From Pseudoalteromonas sp. EB27 (lineage in GTDB: Bacteria; Pseudomonadota; Gammaproteobacteria; Enterobacterales; Alteromonadaceae): a stretch of 64,000 bases of DNA. Of the stretch, positions 16,486 through 26,684 are shown in pieces. Made by a program: the position numbers and the translations under genes. Numbering within the stretch: position 1 is the stretch's first letter; each line of letters starts with the position of its first letter. The stretch covers positions 62,001-126,000 of the forward strand of contig NZ_MTQD01000015.1 in assembly GCF_001974875.1 (NCBI RefSeq), in the 5' to 3' direction. The notes under the pieces are model-generated. The model was given only the letters and a program-made list of their open reading frames with translations. It made no database searches and had not been told where the DNA came from.

Positions 16486-19400
16486 TTATTGGATACCAAG
16501 CCATTGCTGGAGTTTAGGTTTTAGGGCAGCTAAATCGAGCGGCTTACTTAAATAGTCGTTCATGCCTGCGGCTAGGCATTTTTCTTTATCGCCCTGCATG
16601 GCATTGGCTGTAAGTGCAATAATAGTAATATTTTCATTACCCTTACCGGCATCGCCTTCTCTAATGGCTTTAGTGGCTTGGTAGCCATCCATTTCGGGCA
16701 TTTGGCAATCCATTAAAACTAGCTTATATGGCTTACCTTGTTTTGCATTGAGTTTTACAATTGCCTCAAGCCCATTTTCAGCAATATCGAAAGTCACACC
16801 TGCTTGCTTTAATAGCGCCGAGGCAACTACTTGGTTTATTTTATTGTCTTCAACGAGTAGTAGTTGTGGCTCTGATGAATCGAGTACCGGTGCTTTAGTT
16901 AGCTTGTTTTGCAGCTGTGCTTGTTGCTGCTGTTGTTCAATGTATTTATCGTTCGTGAGTGAGTCAAACAAATCAGAAGGTGTGAGTGGTTTGAAAATCA
17001 TACAGTCGACTTCCATACCTACTTTAGACTCCTCAGGTGAATAACTCATTGGCGCCATAAGAACTAACTTGCAACTATGCATATTTATAAAGTTTTTAAG
17101 CGCAGTTATATGCGTTTGCGGCGCTTTTTCAAAAAAGTAGTAATCAACTAAAATAGCTTCAGGGTGGGTGGTTACATTATTTAAATAATCATCAACCTCG
17201 AGATAGTCACGTAAGCAATTGACCTTTGCACCCCATACCGTGAGTTGTTTGCTGGCTGTATTTGCATTTAACGAGCACTCATCAATAATTAAAATATGTT
17301 TGTTTTTAATTAAATGACTCGGTAAATCTTGTTCTTTGCTTAAGCGAGGCTTTATTTGTATTGTGAAAGAAAATGTACTTCCTTCACCTTGCATACTGTT
17401 TACGCTTACTTCACCGTTCATTAGCTCACACAGTTGTTTTACTATGGCAAGGCCAAGCCCTGTGCCTCCAAACTGGCGTGTAGTTGAGGTATCTGCTTGT
17501 GTAAACGAATCAAATAGCGACGCTTGTTTTTTAGGGTCAATACCAATGCCAGTATCAATAATCGAACATTGTAGGAATGAGCCATCAGTTGTTTCATCCA
17601 CTTTGGCAGTAATAACGACTTCGCCATCAATAGTAAATTTAACGGCGTTGCCAATTAAGTTATTCAAAATTTGGCGTAAACGGTTAGGGTCACTAATTAT
17701 TTCGCTAACTGTAATTTGAGTGGCATCTAAAATAAGTTTTGTATTGTTTTGCTCTACTTTTAAAGCAAACGATTCAACCACTTCTCCTAATAACCGAGGC
17801 AGATTAAATTGCACGTTTTCAATATCGAGTTTACCGGCTTCAATTTTAGAAAAGTCTAATATGTCGTTAATTATATTAAGTAAAGATTGAGCTGATGACT
17901 GAGCAAGTTCGATATGATGCTTTTGCTGCAGATCTAATTGAGTTTGCTTAATTATATTAAGCATACCTAAAACCCCATTCATGGGGGTGCGAATTTCGTG
18001 GCTCATACTCGCTAAAAATTCACTTTTAGCTTCAACCGCTTGTTCAGCAGTTTCTTTGGCGGTAACGAGTTGCTGCTCAGTTTCAATACGTTTTTGGCTT
18101 GAGTATAAACTGCCAATAAGCGCTGCGACGGCAATTAAAAAGCTCTCTTCGTTACGTGACCATACCTTTGGCGATTGACATTGTTCGGCACATACAACAC
18201 CCAGTGCTCCACTACCTGCAGGAATAACCACGCATAACATAGCTTGAATTTCTAAAGGGTTTAAATAGTGCGCTTTTAAAGGCGCTAAAACAGGATTGTT
18301 TAGTGTATCAGGCGCGTTAAATACAGCTTGATGATCAATGGTATTAAAAAAGTTTTTGGCATGTTTCCTTAGCCAGACAGACTCTATTGTGTCGCTTTGT
18401 AAGTGCTTGCTATGTACAGCAAACGGATTTAATTGACTCTTATCTTCATTAAAAAACCAAATGCTGGCACGTTTAACGTCAAATGCTTGGCAAATCGATT
18501 GTGTGATTATGTCTTTAGATTGACTTAGTTGTCCGTTTAATATGAGTTTATTAACGGTTAGCGACGCGAGTATTTCATTATGCAGTGCAACTTTATTGCT
18601 TTCTAATTCAATTTTTTTACGGGTATCAATATTTTGCAATGATCCAAAGATACGAATGCTTCGGCCATTCTTTCGCTCCACTTCACCGTGCGCGAGTACC
18701 CATATAGTTTTATTTTCAGCGTTAATAACTTCAAGTTCTACTTCGTAACTTTCACCAAACTTTATAGCACGTTCAATTAACCCGGCTATTTTTTTTCGGC
18801 TTTCACCTTCTTTAAAATAACCTAAATCACTTGGCCACTCAGGTTGTGTATCTAGTGAGTATTTAAATATTTTTTTGGTCATGTCTGACCAATAAATTTG
18901 CTTGTTTTCTAAATTAAATGACCAAGCCCCAATTTGAGCTAGATCACTCATTGCTTCAAGCATTTTTTCATTTTGTTGCTGACGATTAAGCATTTTTAAA
19001 AAGAATAAAAAGGCCCAAATTAATAACCCGCAAATAATAATAATCGATAACCGAAGTGGCCATACAGCTGAGTTTGGAGGGCTCCAACCTATTTTAGGTG
19101 CAACATAAAGTTGCCAATTCCCACCTTGAAAGCTTAATGTAAACTCAAGGGGGTCTTGATCTGTTATATTTTGATCACCATAAAAAAACTCCCCTTTTTT
19201 GCCTAGCCCATGTCTGCCTTGTAAAGCGACGTTATACTCTTTTTCGAGCTCATAAATACCCGAATTTTTGTAGACTTTATCAATATTAAGAACAACTGAG
19301 AGTAATCCCCAAAAGCGATTCTCTGGAGGTACGTAAACAGGAACTCGGGCAATAAGTGCAATGTCACCTTGAATTAATTTTAATGGACCAGCCATAACTA

Positions 19401-19845
19401 TGGTATTTGTATCGCGGGCTCTAATTGCATCAGCGCGTTGGTTTTTTTCTTCTAAGAAGTTTAAACCGAGTGCTTTTTCATTACCTTTTAAGGGGTAAGT
19501 CATCCGAATTACCATATCGGGAGCGCCACCAATATTACGAAGCTCATTTGAGGTTTTAAATAGCGGTTGAGCAATTTGTTCAAATTGTTTTTGCTTTAAA
19601 TTAGGCTGTGCTGCGACGGCAACCCCTAAGCCTCGAACTAGTTGGATATTAGAAACTAAAATAGATTCTAATTGAGCACGATAGGTACTTACTTCAGAGA
19701 GTATTTGTAACCTATGTGCATCTTTTACACGATTATAGTTAATACGATCAAGAACAACACCAACTAGTACAGTTAGCGTAAGCGATAACCAAAAGGTCAG
19801 CTTAAAGTTATGAACATTTGTTTTGTTATTAGTAGACGGTGGCAT
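16486..19845 (-). CDS. Hybrid sensor histidine kinase (CHASE-PAS-GAF-HisKA-HATPase-REC-REC)
   Basis: Large membrane hybrid kinase of 1119 residues. TM1 lies at about 15-35, a periplasmic CHASE-type sensor domain at about 45-255 and TM2 at about 265-288. A cytosolic PAS domain (about 295-410), GAF-like domain (about 430-590) and coiled coil precede the phosphoacceptor His616 ([10 protein letters not shown]). The HATPase domain has DTGIG and GGTGLGLAI boxes. Two receivers follow: a divergent one (about 858-975, Asp in LVDYYF, the usual Thr/Ser replaced by Ala in LMAP) and a canonical one (Asp1046 in [11 protein letters not shown]). No HPt domain or partner regulator is adjacent, so the downstream relay is elsewhere. 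The ligand is unknown. Confidence 0.9.
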   Translation of the reverse strand: MPPSTNNKTNVHNFKLTFWLSLTLTVLVGVVLDRINYNRVKDAHRLQILSEVSTYRAQLESILVSNIQLVRGLGVAVAAQPNLKQKQFEQIAQPLFKTSNELRNIGGAPDMVIRMTYPLKGNEKALGLNFLEEKNQRADAIRARDTNTIVMAGPLKLIQGDIALIARVPVYVPPENRFWGLLSVVLNIDKVYKNSGIYELEKEYNVALQGRHGLGKKGEFFYGDQNITDQDPLEFTLSFQGGNWQLYVAPKIGWSPPNSAVWPLRLSIIIICGLLIWAFLFFLKMLNRQQQNEKMLEAMSDLAQIGAWSFNLENKQIYWSDMTKKIFKYSLDTQPEWPSDLGYFKEGESRKKIAGLIERAIKFGESYEVELEVINAENKTIWVLAHGEVERKNGRSIRIFGSLQNIDTRKKIELESNKVALHNEILASLTVNKLILNGQLSQSKDIITQSICQAFDVKRASIWFFNEDKSQLNPFAVHSKHLQSDTIESVWLRKHAKNFFNTIDHQAVFNAPDTLNNPVLAPLKAHYLNPLEIQAMLCVVIPAGSGALGVVCAEQCQSPKVWSRNEESFLIAVAALIGSLYSSQKRIETEQQLVTAKETAEQAVEAKSEFLASMSHEIRTPMNGVLGMLNIIKQTQLDLQQKHHIELAQSSAQSLLNIINDILDFSKIEAGKLDIENVQFNLPRLLGEVVESFALKVEQNNTKLILDATQITVSEIISDPNRLRQILNNLIGNAVKFTIDGEVVITAKVDETTDGSFLQCSIIDTGIGIDPKKQASLFDSFTQADTSTTRQFGGTGLGLAIVKQLCELMNGEVSVNSMQGEGSTFSFTIQIKPRLSKEQDLPSHLIKNKHILIIDECSLNANTASKQLTVWGAKVNCLRDYLEVDDYLNNVTTHPEAILVDYYFFEKAPQTHITALKNFINMHSCKLVLMAPMSYSPEESKVGMEVDCMIFKPLTPSDLFDSLTNDKYIEQQQQQAQLQNKLTKAPVLDSSEPQLLLVEDNKINQVVASALLKQAGVTFDIAENGLEAIVKLNAKQGKPYKLVLMDCQMPEMDGYQATKAIREGDAGKGNENITIIALTANAMQGDKEKCLAAGMNDYLSKPLDLAALKPKLQQWLGIQ

Positions 19846-19904
19846 TAGCTACATCGTGGCGTTAATTTAGGCAAATTAACTATAGCTAATTTATGACATA
19901 AATG

Positions 19905-19937
19905 AAAACGGCGCATTAACAAATGCGCCGTTTTATT
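19905..19937 (-). terminator. Intrinsic terminator of ycaO
   Basis: Stem AAAACGGCGCATT / AATGCGCCGTTTT with a four-base loop, T-rich on both sides, 15 bp after the ycaO stop. Confidence 0.8.
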
Positions 19938-19952
19938 TTTATAATTAGTAGT

Positions 19953-21713
19953 TTAGCTATCGCTAACTTCACGCGCCCAATTATTTTGCTTTGCTACATG
20001 TAGCTTGCGGTAACCATCAAGTAGTGCCGCATGCTTTTTAAAGCCTTCAAGCGATAAACCAGGGAAAGTTAAACCGTTAAATTGTTTTTCACCTTCGGCA
20101 ATTTCAATAGCGAGCGTTACGTTATTAGCGCCAAACATTAAGCCTAACGCATCTTGGTAATCAGCGTATTGGCGCTCGTCATCATATTTTATTTCTAAAA
20201 TAGCTTTTAAGCAGCGAAAATGACGCATTGCATCTTCATTTACTTGGCCTGTATGAAGTATCCAATCTACCCAATCGATTGCCTCTTCACTGCCTGCAGC
20301 TAAGCAAAGGTGCGCTTTAAGCTCACCTATACGCAGTGTGTGCCATGGCGTGTCGGCATCAGTTGCTAAACCAATAAATTCTGCGGCGCGAATAATATCG
20401 CTGTGACCTGCTTCTTCTAAGCTGTCGTAAATCTCCATCCATTGCTCGGCATCGTACTGATCAAGCGATAGGAATGTTTCGCGGAATTTAGCGCCTTCAT
20501 TGTTATTACGCCAAATTAGTTCATCAACAGGGTAAATGTCTGACATGCCCGGTACTAAAATACGACATGCGTATACGTTTAGGTGCGTGTAATCCATGAT
20601 GTAGATATCATGATCCATGTTGTGAATTAGGTCAGTACAGAAATTATATTCTTGCTCTGTTGTGCCGCTAAAGTCCCAGTGTACAAATTCAAAGTCAGGT
20701 TTTGCACGGAAAAAATCATGTGAAATCAAACCACTTGAATCAATAAAGTGCAGTTCAATGTTCTCTGGTGTTGCTACTTCATCGTTATCAAATGTTGCTG
20801 GTTGGAATACATCTAGTTGATCTAAACGGCGACCTTGTAGTAACTCGGTAACGGTACGTTCAAGTGCAACTTCAAATGATGGGTGAGCACCAAAAGAGGC
20901 AAATACTGAACCATCTGTTGGGTTAATAAGCGTTACGCTCATTACAGGGTATTTGCCACCAAGTGATGCATCGGCAATACGTAAATGAAAGCCATGGCTG
21001 CGAAGTTCTTCACACGCTTCGTGAATTTTAGGGTATTGCTTAACAACATCTTCAGGCACGATTGGTAAACAAATACCTTCGGCGATGATGCGGTTTTTAA
21101 TAGCGCGTTCAAATACTTCTGATAAACCTTGTACGCGAGCTTCAAATTTTGTGTTACCTGCGCTCATACCGTTAGATACAAAAATATTACCAATAACATT
21201 TACTGGAATGTATACGTCTTGGTTATCGCGTTGACGTGTGTACGGCAGGGTACAAATGCCACGGTCAATATTGCCTGAGTTAAAGTCAAAAAGGTGTGAT
21301 GCGGTAAGTTCGCGCTCTGGGTCAAAGTAATCCCATAAGCTTTCATCCATAATACCTTGTGGTACTTCATCGCCTTCAACTTTAAACCATTTTTCGGTTG
21401 GGTAATGAGTAAACTCGCCATTGGCAAATTCTTCACCTAAATAAAAGTCTGCAAAAAAGTAGTTACAGCTTAAACGTTCAAAGTATTCACCTAGCGCTGA
21501 GGCAATAGAGGCTTTGTCGGTTGCGCCTTTACCATTGGTAAACATAACACCGCAATCACTGTCTTTTATATGAACCGAATAACAGTTAGCTACAGGGTTA
21601 AGCCAAAGCGCTTCTTCAACATTAATGTTTAGGGCTTTAAGCTTGTTTTGCATGGTAGAGATTGACGATTCTAGGTCGCGGTCTTTACCTTTGATAAATG
21701 TTTTTTCAGTCAT
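19953..21713 (-). CDS. ycaO: YcaO ortholog (ATP-dependent YcaO-domain protein)
   Basis: Full-length E. coli YcaO-type protein, 586 residues, as in E. coli. The YcaO domain (about 40-400) includes TNGKGATDKASIASALGEYFERLS, SNGMSAGNT..EARVQGLSEVFER and ASFGAHPSFEVALERTVTELLQGR. These make up the ATP/Mg-binding core. A C-terminal TPR-like helical region (about 410-586) follows. YcaO enzymes activate backbone amides with ATP. The E. coli member has been linked to RimO-dependent methylthiolation of ribosomal protein S12, and it is not a peptide-toxin cyclodehydratase. No precursor peptide or partner cyclase gene is visible nearby, supporting the housekeeping role. Confidence 0.92.
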   Translation of the reverse strand: MTEKTFIKGKDRDLESSISTMQNKLKALNINVEEALWLNPVANCYSVHIKDSDCGVMFTNGKGATDKASIASALGEYFERLSCNYFFADFYLGEEFANGEFTHYPTEKWFKVEGDEVPQGIMDESLWDYFDPERELTASHLFDFNSGNIDRGICTLPYTRQRDNQDVYIPVNVIGNIFVSNGMSAGNTKFEARVQGLSEVFERAIKNRIIAEGICLPIVPEDVVKQYPKIHEACEELRSHGFHLRIADASLGGKYPVMSVTLINPTDGSVFASFGAHPSFEVALERTVTELLQGRRLDQLDVFQPATFDNDEVATPENIELHFIDSSGLISHDFFRAKPDFEFVHWDFSGTTEQEYNFCTDLIHNMDHDIYIMDYTHLNVYACRILVPGMSDIYPVDELIWRNNNEGAKFRETFLSLDQYDAEQWMEIYDSLEEAGHSDIIRAAEFIGLATDADTPWHTLRIGELKAHLCLAAGSEEAIDWVDWILHTGQVNEDAMRHFRCLKAILEIKYDDERQYADYQDALGLMFGANNVTLAIEIAEGEKQFNGLTFPGLSLEGFKKHAALLDGYRKLHVAKQNNWAREVSDS

Positions 21714-21870
21714 ATTTTACTCAACTAGTTCTGCACGATGTGTGGAGCCGACATTATCGTGGATTTTGATGTTTATTTCACCCTTTGCGAGCAAGAACAT
21801 TATTATTTAATAAAACTATGGTTATTATATGCCCTTAACGCTTGGTCAAAAACGTGCAAAGGAAAGGTTG

Positions 21871-24156
21871 ATGTTTAAAGTAATCAAACGCTTGTTGTTA
21901 TTAATTGTGATTTTAGGACTGGCAAGTACCGCCGTTGTTTATGGTGTACTTAGTTTAAGTTTACCCGCCCTTGATGGAAACGGACGTAGTAACGCAGTAG
22001 TAGAGCCTGTAAAAATTTCGCGCGATGCACTAGGGCAAGCAGTAATAAACGCAAATAGCCGAAACGACGCCGCCTATGGTTTAGGTTATGCGCATGGGCA
22101 AGACCGCTTTTTTCAAATGGATTTATTAAGGCGCAACGCTGCAGGCGAGCTAAGTGAATTATTTGGTAAAGCAGCGCTGGGGCTTGATAAAAAAATGCGT
22201 TTTCATCAATTACGTAAACGCAGCCAAGTTATTTTAAAAAGCTTACCTCAAAGTGATAAGCAATTACTTAAAAGCTACGCTCAAGGTGTAAACGAAGGCT
22301 TAGCGCAAGTAGGGTATTCAAGCTTTGAATATTTACTAACAGGTGCAGCACAAAAGCCATGGCAAAGTGAAGACAGCCTACTTGTGATATTTAGCATGTA
22401 CCTTGATTTACAAAGCGCCACATTTGAGCGTGACCAAGCACTTATTCAAATTGAGCAAGCGTATGGTAAGCAAATGGTTGATTTTTTAACGCAACCGAGC
22501 AAATACCAAGCCGCGCTTGATGGCAGCAAATTAGCAACTTATAACGCCGGCATACCTACTTTGCCAACTCAAACAAAACAGACAGTTAAAAGCATTGAAG
22601 CTAACCAAGAGCGCGGCAGTAATAACTGGGCAGTTACGGGGGCGCTTACTAAAACAGGTGCGGGTATGGTGTCGGATGATATGCACTTATCGATGGCAGT
22701 GCCTGTAATTTGGTACAGAGCGCAGTTAAATTATATAAAAAATGGAGAGCCTGCTCAGGTAACCGGTGTATCGCTGCCCGGAGCGCCCGCCATTGTAGTG
22801 GGCACTAACAATAATGTTGCATGGGGATTTACTAACGGTTATTTAGATACCGCCGATTGGATTGCATTAAACGATAACAGTAAAACATGGCAAGTTGATG
22901 AGCCTATTGCATTACCCGATGGGGAGGTTGAAAACTACTCATTAATACTCAGCGAATACGGTCCTGTAAAATACATTAACGAAAAACCTTATGCACTTAG
23001 CTGGGCGGCACACCAGCCTTATGCCGTTAATATGCAGTTATTAAAATTAGAGCAAGCCAAAACAGTAGAAGATGCACTTGCTGTCGCAAGCGATGTGGGA
23101 ATACCTGTGCAAAATCTAATGGTGGTCGACAGCCAAGGCAGCGCAGCGTGGAAGCATATGGGCGGTATACCAGCGCGTAAAACGCCTAGCGAACTTGGCG
23201 TAAATGCCGATGACTACTCAGCGCTTTGGCAGCAAAGCGAGTTACAACGCCCATTTGTTAAAAACCCACAAAGCGGTCGATTATGGACTGGTAATTCTCG
23301 CGTGGTGTCGGCTGAAGATAATACCCGTTTTGGTAATGGTGGCTATGCACTGGGCGCGCGCTCAAGCCAAATACGCGATAGATTATTTGAAAAACAAACA
23401 TTTGCAGAGAGCGACTTTTACGCACTACAATTTGATAACCAAGCTCGCTTTTTAATGCCTTGGCATGCTCTGTTACTAAAGCAATTAAAAACCGAGCAAA
23501 CTAAAAATCAGCAATATATAACCGCGCTCGAAAATTGGCAGCAATGTGCGTGTTCAACCTCCATAGGGTATACCTTAGTTAAGCGCTACCGCGATGAAGT
23601 GATTAATATTTTATTTAGTAATATTGAAAGCCAACTAAATAAACAACAAGGCACACTAAAATACGTAAAACGAGGTTTAGAGCCCGCAGTTTGGCAGCTT
23701 ATTAACAACAAACCCGACACATGGTTAAACCCACAATTTAAAAGTTGGGATGCGCAATTACTCGGTGCATTTAGCCAAACTGTTACTAAGCTTACCGAGC
23801 AATTTGGTAATAACGTACAAAGTTGGCAGTGGGGCAAGGTAAACGAGCTAGTAATAGAGCATCCGTTTGCAAAGCAAATTCCCTTACTTGCTAAGTTTTT
23901 AAATATGCCTACAGCACAAGGTTTTGGCGATAGTTACATGCCCGCCGTACAAGGGCGTAGTTTTGGCGCATCGCAGCGCTTTATTGCTCAACCAGGTCAT
24001 TTAGAACGTGCAATTTTAGCTATTCCGGGTGGTCAATCGGGACATCCGTTATCTGAATTTTATAGAGCGGGTTTTAGTGACTATGTAGAGGGCAAACATA
24101 CGCCTTTATTACCTCAAGAATTAATACATCAAATAGTAATAGAGCCTACGCGATGA
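21871..24156 (+). CDS. Penicillin acylase family Ntn-hydrolase
   Basis: Exported amidohydrolase of 761 residues, made as a precursor that self-cleaves into alpha and beta chains. The N-terminus has a signal/anchor helix (about 5-27). The alpha region contains AYGLGYAHGQDRFFQMDLLRR. The predicted new N-terminal nucleophile is Ser250 in ERGSNNWAV, the usual cleavage context. The beta chain has VSLPGAPAIVVGTNNNVAWGFTNG and a late PGGQSGHPLS. Members deacylate beta-lactams, acyl-homoserine lactones or other amides; the substrate is not predictable here. The start at 21871 (AAGGAAAGG upstream) is preferred over an ATG at 21829, which lacks a ribosome site. Confidence 0.88.
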   Translation: MFKVIKRLLLLIVILGLASTAVVYGVLSLSLPALDGNGRSNAVVEPVKISRDALGQAVINANSRNDAAYGLGYAHGQDRFFQMDLLRRNAAGELSELFGKAALGLDKKMRFHQLRKRSQVILKSLPQSDKQLLKSYAQGVNEGLAQVGYSSFEYLLTGAAQKPWQSEDSLLVIFSMYLDLQSATFERDQALIQIEQAYGKQMVDFLTQPSKYQAALDGSKLATYNAGIPTLPTQTKQTVKSIEANQERGSNNWAVTGALTKTGAGMVSDDMHLSMAVPVIWYRAQLNYIKNGEPAQVTGVSLPGAPAIVVGTNNNVAWGFTNGYLDTADWIALNDNSKTWQVDEPIALPDGEVENYSLILSEYGPVKYINEKPYALSWAAHQPYAVNMQLLKLEQAKTVEDALAVASDVGIPVQNLMVVDSQGSAAWKHMGGIPARKTPSELGVNADDYSALWQQSELQRPFVKNPQSGRLWTGNSRVVSAEDNTRFGNGGYALGARSSQIRDRLFEKQTFAESDFYALQFDNQARFLMPWHALLLKQLKTEQTKNQQYITALENWQQCACSTSIGYTLVKRYRDEVINILFSNIESQLNKQQGTLKYVKRGLEPAVWQLINNKPDTWLNPQFKSWDAQLLGAFSQTVTKLTEQFGNNVQSWQWGKVNELVIEHPFAKQIPLLAKFLNMPTAQGFGDSYMPAVQGRSFGASQRFIAQPGHLERAILAIPGGQSGHPLSEFYRAGFSDYVEGKHTPLLPQELIHQIVIEPTR

Positions 24157-24214
24157 ACTAAAGTATAGCTAAACACGTTCTATATAATCACTAATAAAAC
24201 AACAGAGAACTAAA

Positions 24215-25063
24215 ATGAAAAAAATACTACCCGCATTAATAACAGGTTTATTACTAAGCACTACAGCGCAAGCCGATGAAGGCCCAGTAACAGCACAAAA
24301 ATTAAGTGACCATGTATACGTACTATTTGGGCAAGGCGGTAATATTGCAGCAAGTGTAGGCGATGATGGCATTTATATTATTGATGATCAGTTTGCCAAG
24401 TTATCAGATGATATTAAAAAAACGATTAGCGATTTAAAACCAGGCAGCGCAGAGTTTGTTATTAATACGCATCATCATGGCGATCACACCGGCGGCAACG
24501 AAAATTTTGCTAAAGCGGGTGCGCACGTTATAGCACACGACAATGTACATAAACGTTTAGAAGAGCAGCATGGAGAAGAGTCAGACTTTTTACCGCGCAT
24601 TAGTTTTGGTCACGATTTAAAACTGCATTTTAATAACGAACACGCGCATGTGGTGCATTATGAACATGCACATACAGATGGTGATTCGGTTATCTTTTTT
24701 AGTAACGACAACATAGTACACATGGGCGACATTTACTTTAATTTTGGTAGCTTACCGTTTGTTGATGTAGATAGCGGCGGTAGCGTTAATGGTATTTTAG
24801 CGGCAGTAGACGATGTAGTTAAACAAATTGACGACAACACTAAAGTAATACCAGGGCACGGTAAGGTAAGTGACCGTTCAGGACTAATAGCGTATGGTAA
24901 GTTAGTTCAAAGCGCGAAAGATGTGATGCTAAAAGCAATGCAAAATAATGCAAGCTTAGAGCAAGTACTTAAAGCCGATCCATTGGCAGAACTTGGTCTT
25001 GAATACGCAGGCTGGTTACCAAAAGAGAAAGTAACCACACTCTTTTACCGCAGCTTAAAGTAG
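24215..25063 (+). CDS. Periplasmic metallo-beta-lactamase-fold hydrolase
   Basis: Metallo-beta-lactamase superfamily protein of 282 residues with a Sec signal peptide (cleavage near AQA-DEG, residue 20). Zinc-ligand motifs are complete: HHHGDH (His86, His88, Asp90, His91), a later His in EHAHTDGD, Asp in HMGDIYF and His in IPGHGKV. This arrangement supports a binuclear zinc site. The fold includes lactamases, glyoxalase II and lactonases; the HADTDGD-like and PGHG patterns are common to many non-lactamase members, so beta-lactamase activity should not be assumed. It lies 58 bp after the acylase-type gene on the same strand and has its own terminator. Confidence 0.85.
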   Translation: MKKILPALITGLLLSTTAQADEGPVTAQKLSDHVYVLFGQGGNIAASVGDDGIYIIDDQFAKLSDDIKKTISDLKPGSAEFVINTHHHGDHTGGNENFAKAGAHVIAHDNVHKRLEEQHGEESDFLPRISFGHDLKLHFNNEHAHVVHYEHAHTDGDSVIFFSNDNIVHMGDIYFNFGSLPFVDVDSGGSVNGILAAVDDVVKQIDDNTKVIPGHGKVSDRSGLIAYGKLVQSAKDVMLKAMQNNASLEQVLKADPLAELGLEYAGWLPKEKVTTLFYRSLK

Positions 25064-25090
25064 TACATCTAAAGTAAAAAACATGATACA

Positions 25091-25129
25091 AAGCTGAATG
25101 TATTTTAAAGTGCATTCGGCTTTTATTTT
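25091..25129 (+). terminator. Intrinsic terminator after the metallo-hydrolase gene
   Basis: Stem AAGCTGAATG / CATTCGGCTT (one wobble pair) with a T-rich tail. It argues against any start for the next gene before this point. Confidence 0.7.
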
Positions 25130-25151
25130 CTTATGCCTAAAGGAGTTGTGT

Positions 25152-26684
25152 ATGTCGGCAGAAAAAACCCATCTTGAAATTTGTAACTTAACCAGAGAGC
25201 AATATCCGCAAATTAAAACCTTGATGGATCAAGCGTATCCCGACTTAGGTGGTGCGTGGCCAAGTCATACCATTTTTAGATTAATAGACCAATTTCCTGA
25301 AGGACAAATAGGTATTGTAGATGACGGCGTGCTGGTGGGCTTAGCGCTGAGCGTGCAAGTTGATTACACACGCTTTTCAAACCCGCATACCTACGAAGAC
25401 ATTGCCGATGGCCACGACCGTGTATTTAGCGATACCGACGGCGATGCGCTATACGGCTTAGATGTTGCTATTAGCGAAACTCACAGAGGCATGCGCTTAG
25501 GTCGTCGCCTTTATGATGCCCGTAAAGAACTGTGCCGCCAATATAACCTACGCGCTATTTTAGCGGGTGGGCGTATTCCACGTTATTTTAATCACAGTAG
25601 TGAAATGACGCCAATGGAATACATTGCAAAAGTAGATCAAAGAGAGCTGTACGATCCTATTTTAAGTTTTCAGTTATCTAACGATTTTCAGGTAAAGCGT
25701 TTACTTAAAAAGTACTTACCAGAGGATCAAGAGTCAGTTGGTTACGCCACTTTACTTGAGTGGAATAACATTATGTATGAACCAACCGACACGGTACTTG
25801 AGTCAACTAAATCAATAGTGCGTGTAGGTGCTGTGCAATGGCAAATGCGCTGCGTTGAATCGGTTGAAGAAATGCTAAAGCAGGTTGAATACTTTGTAGA
25901 TACCGTATCTGACTACAAAAGTGACTTTATATTATTCCCTGAGTTTTTTAACGCACCACTAATGGGCTTAGGAAATCAAAGCAACCAAACGGAAGCGATT
26001 CGTTATTTAGCCGAATATACCGAAACGTTTAAAAACGCGATGTCGCGTATGGCAATAGAATACAACGCCAATATAATTACTGGCTCTATGCCACTTGCCG
26101 AAGATGATAAAATTTATAACGTGAGTTATTTATGTCACCGTAGCGGTAAAATAGACGAGCAACGTAAAATACACATTACCCCGCATGAGCAAAACGATTG
26201 GGTTATTCAAGGCGGCGACAAAATTGCTGTATTTGAAACCGATGCTGGGCGCGTAGGTATTCAAATTTGTTATGACGTTGAGTTCCCTGAATTATCGCGC
26301 ATATTAGCAAAACAAGGGTTAGATATTTTGTTTGTGCCATTTTGGACAGACACTAAAAATAGCTACTTACGTGTTCGCCATTGTGCACAAGCACGCGCAA
26401 TCGAAAACGAATGTTATGTAGTTATTGCAGGCTCGGTAGGTAATTTACCACAAGTAGAAAGCCTTGATGTGCAGTACTCACAATCGGCAGTGTTAACGCC
26501 TTCTGATTTTTCGTTCCCGCACGATGCAACACTTAACGAAGCCACACCTAATACAGAAATGCTGTTATTTAGTGACCTTGATATGGATAAGTTAAAAATT
26601 CTTCACAGCGAAGGCACAGTGCGTAACTTAAAAGACCGCCGCGAAGATTTATATGAAGTTATATTGAAAAAGAGAGATGTTTAA
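25152..26684 (+). CDS. GNAT acetyltransferase-nitrilase fusion
   Basis: Cytosolic two-domain enzyme of 510 residues. The N-terminal part (about 1-200) is a GNAT-like acyltransferase with an acetyl-CoA-type loop (ETHRGMRLGRRLYDARKEL). The C-terminal part (about 225-505) is a carbon-nitrogen hydrolase with the complete triad Glu264 (LFPEFFN), Lys339 (EQRKIHI) and Cys373 (QICYDVEFPE). Such fusions are widespread but poorly characterised; amide or amidine cleavage coupled to acyl transfer is possible. The start has AAAGGAG six bases upstream and lies just after a terminator. The stop overlaps the start of the next gene by one base (TAATG), indicating translational coupling with an SMR exporter. 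Confidence 0.87.
   Translation: MSAEKTHLEICNLTREQYPQIKTLMDQAYPDLGGAWPSHTIFRLIDQFPEGQIGIVDDGVLVGLALSVQVDYTRFSNPHTYEDIADGHDRVFSDTDGDALYGLDVAISETHRGMRLGRRLYDARKELCRQYNLRAILAGGRIPRYFNHSSEMTPMEYIAKVDQRELYDPILSFQLSNDFQVKRLLKKYLPEDQESVGYATLLEWNNIMYEPTDTVLESTKSIVRVGAVQWQMRCVESVEEMLKQVEYFVDTVSDYKSDFILFPEFFNAPLMGLGNQSNQTEAIRYLAEYTETFKNAMSRMAIEYNANIITGSMPLAEDDKIYNVSYLCHRSGKIDEQRKIHITPHEQNDWVIQGGDKIAVFETDAGRVGIQICYDVEFPELSRILAKQGLDILFVPFWTDTKNSYLRVRHCAQARAIENECYVVIAGSVGNLPQVESLDVQYSQSAVLTPSDFSFPHDATLNEATPNTEMLLFSDLDMDKLKILHSEGTVRNLKDRREDLYEVILKKRDV

Noticed and set aside
16748..17044. Long opposite-strand frames inside the hybrid kinase and similar genes
   Set aside because: They lie within well-supported genes, lack ribosome sites and give low-complexity Ser/Cys-rich products.
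19953..21713. YcaO as part of a ribosomally made peptide (azoline or thioamide) cluster
   Set aside because: The sequence is the E. coli-type housekeeping YcaO over its full length, and no precursor peptide, dehydrogenase or exporter gene lies beside it.
24215..25063. Metallo-beta-lactamase (resistance gene)
   Set aside because: Zinc motifs show only the superfamily; most members are not lactamases and no lactamase-specific pattern is evident.
25098..25151. Upstream in-frame extension of the GNAT-nitrilase gene
   Set aside because: It runs through an intrinsic terminator and has no ribosome site, while the ATG at 25152 has AAAGGAG at good spacing.
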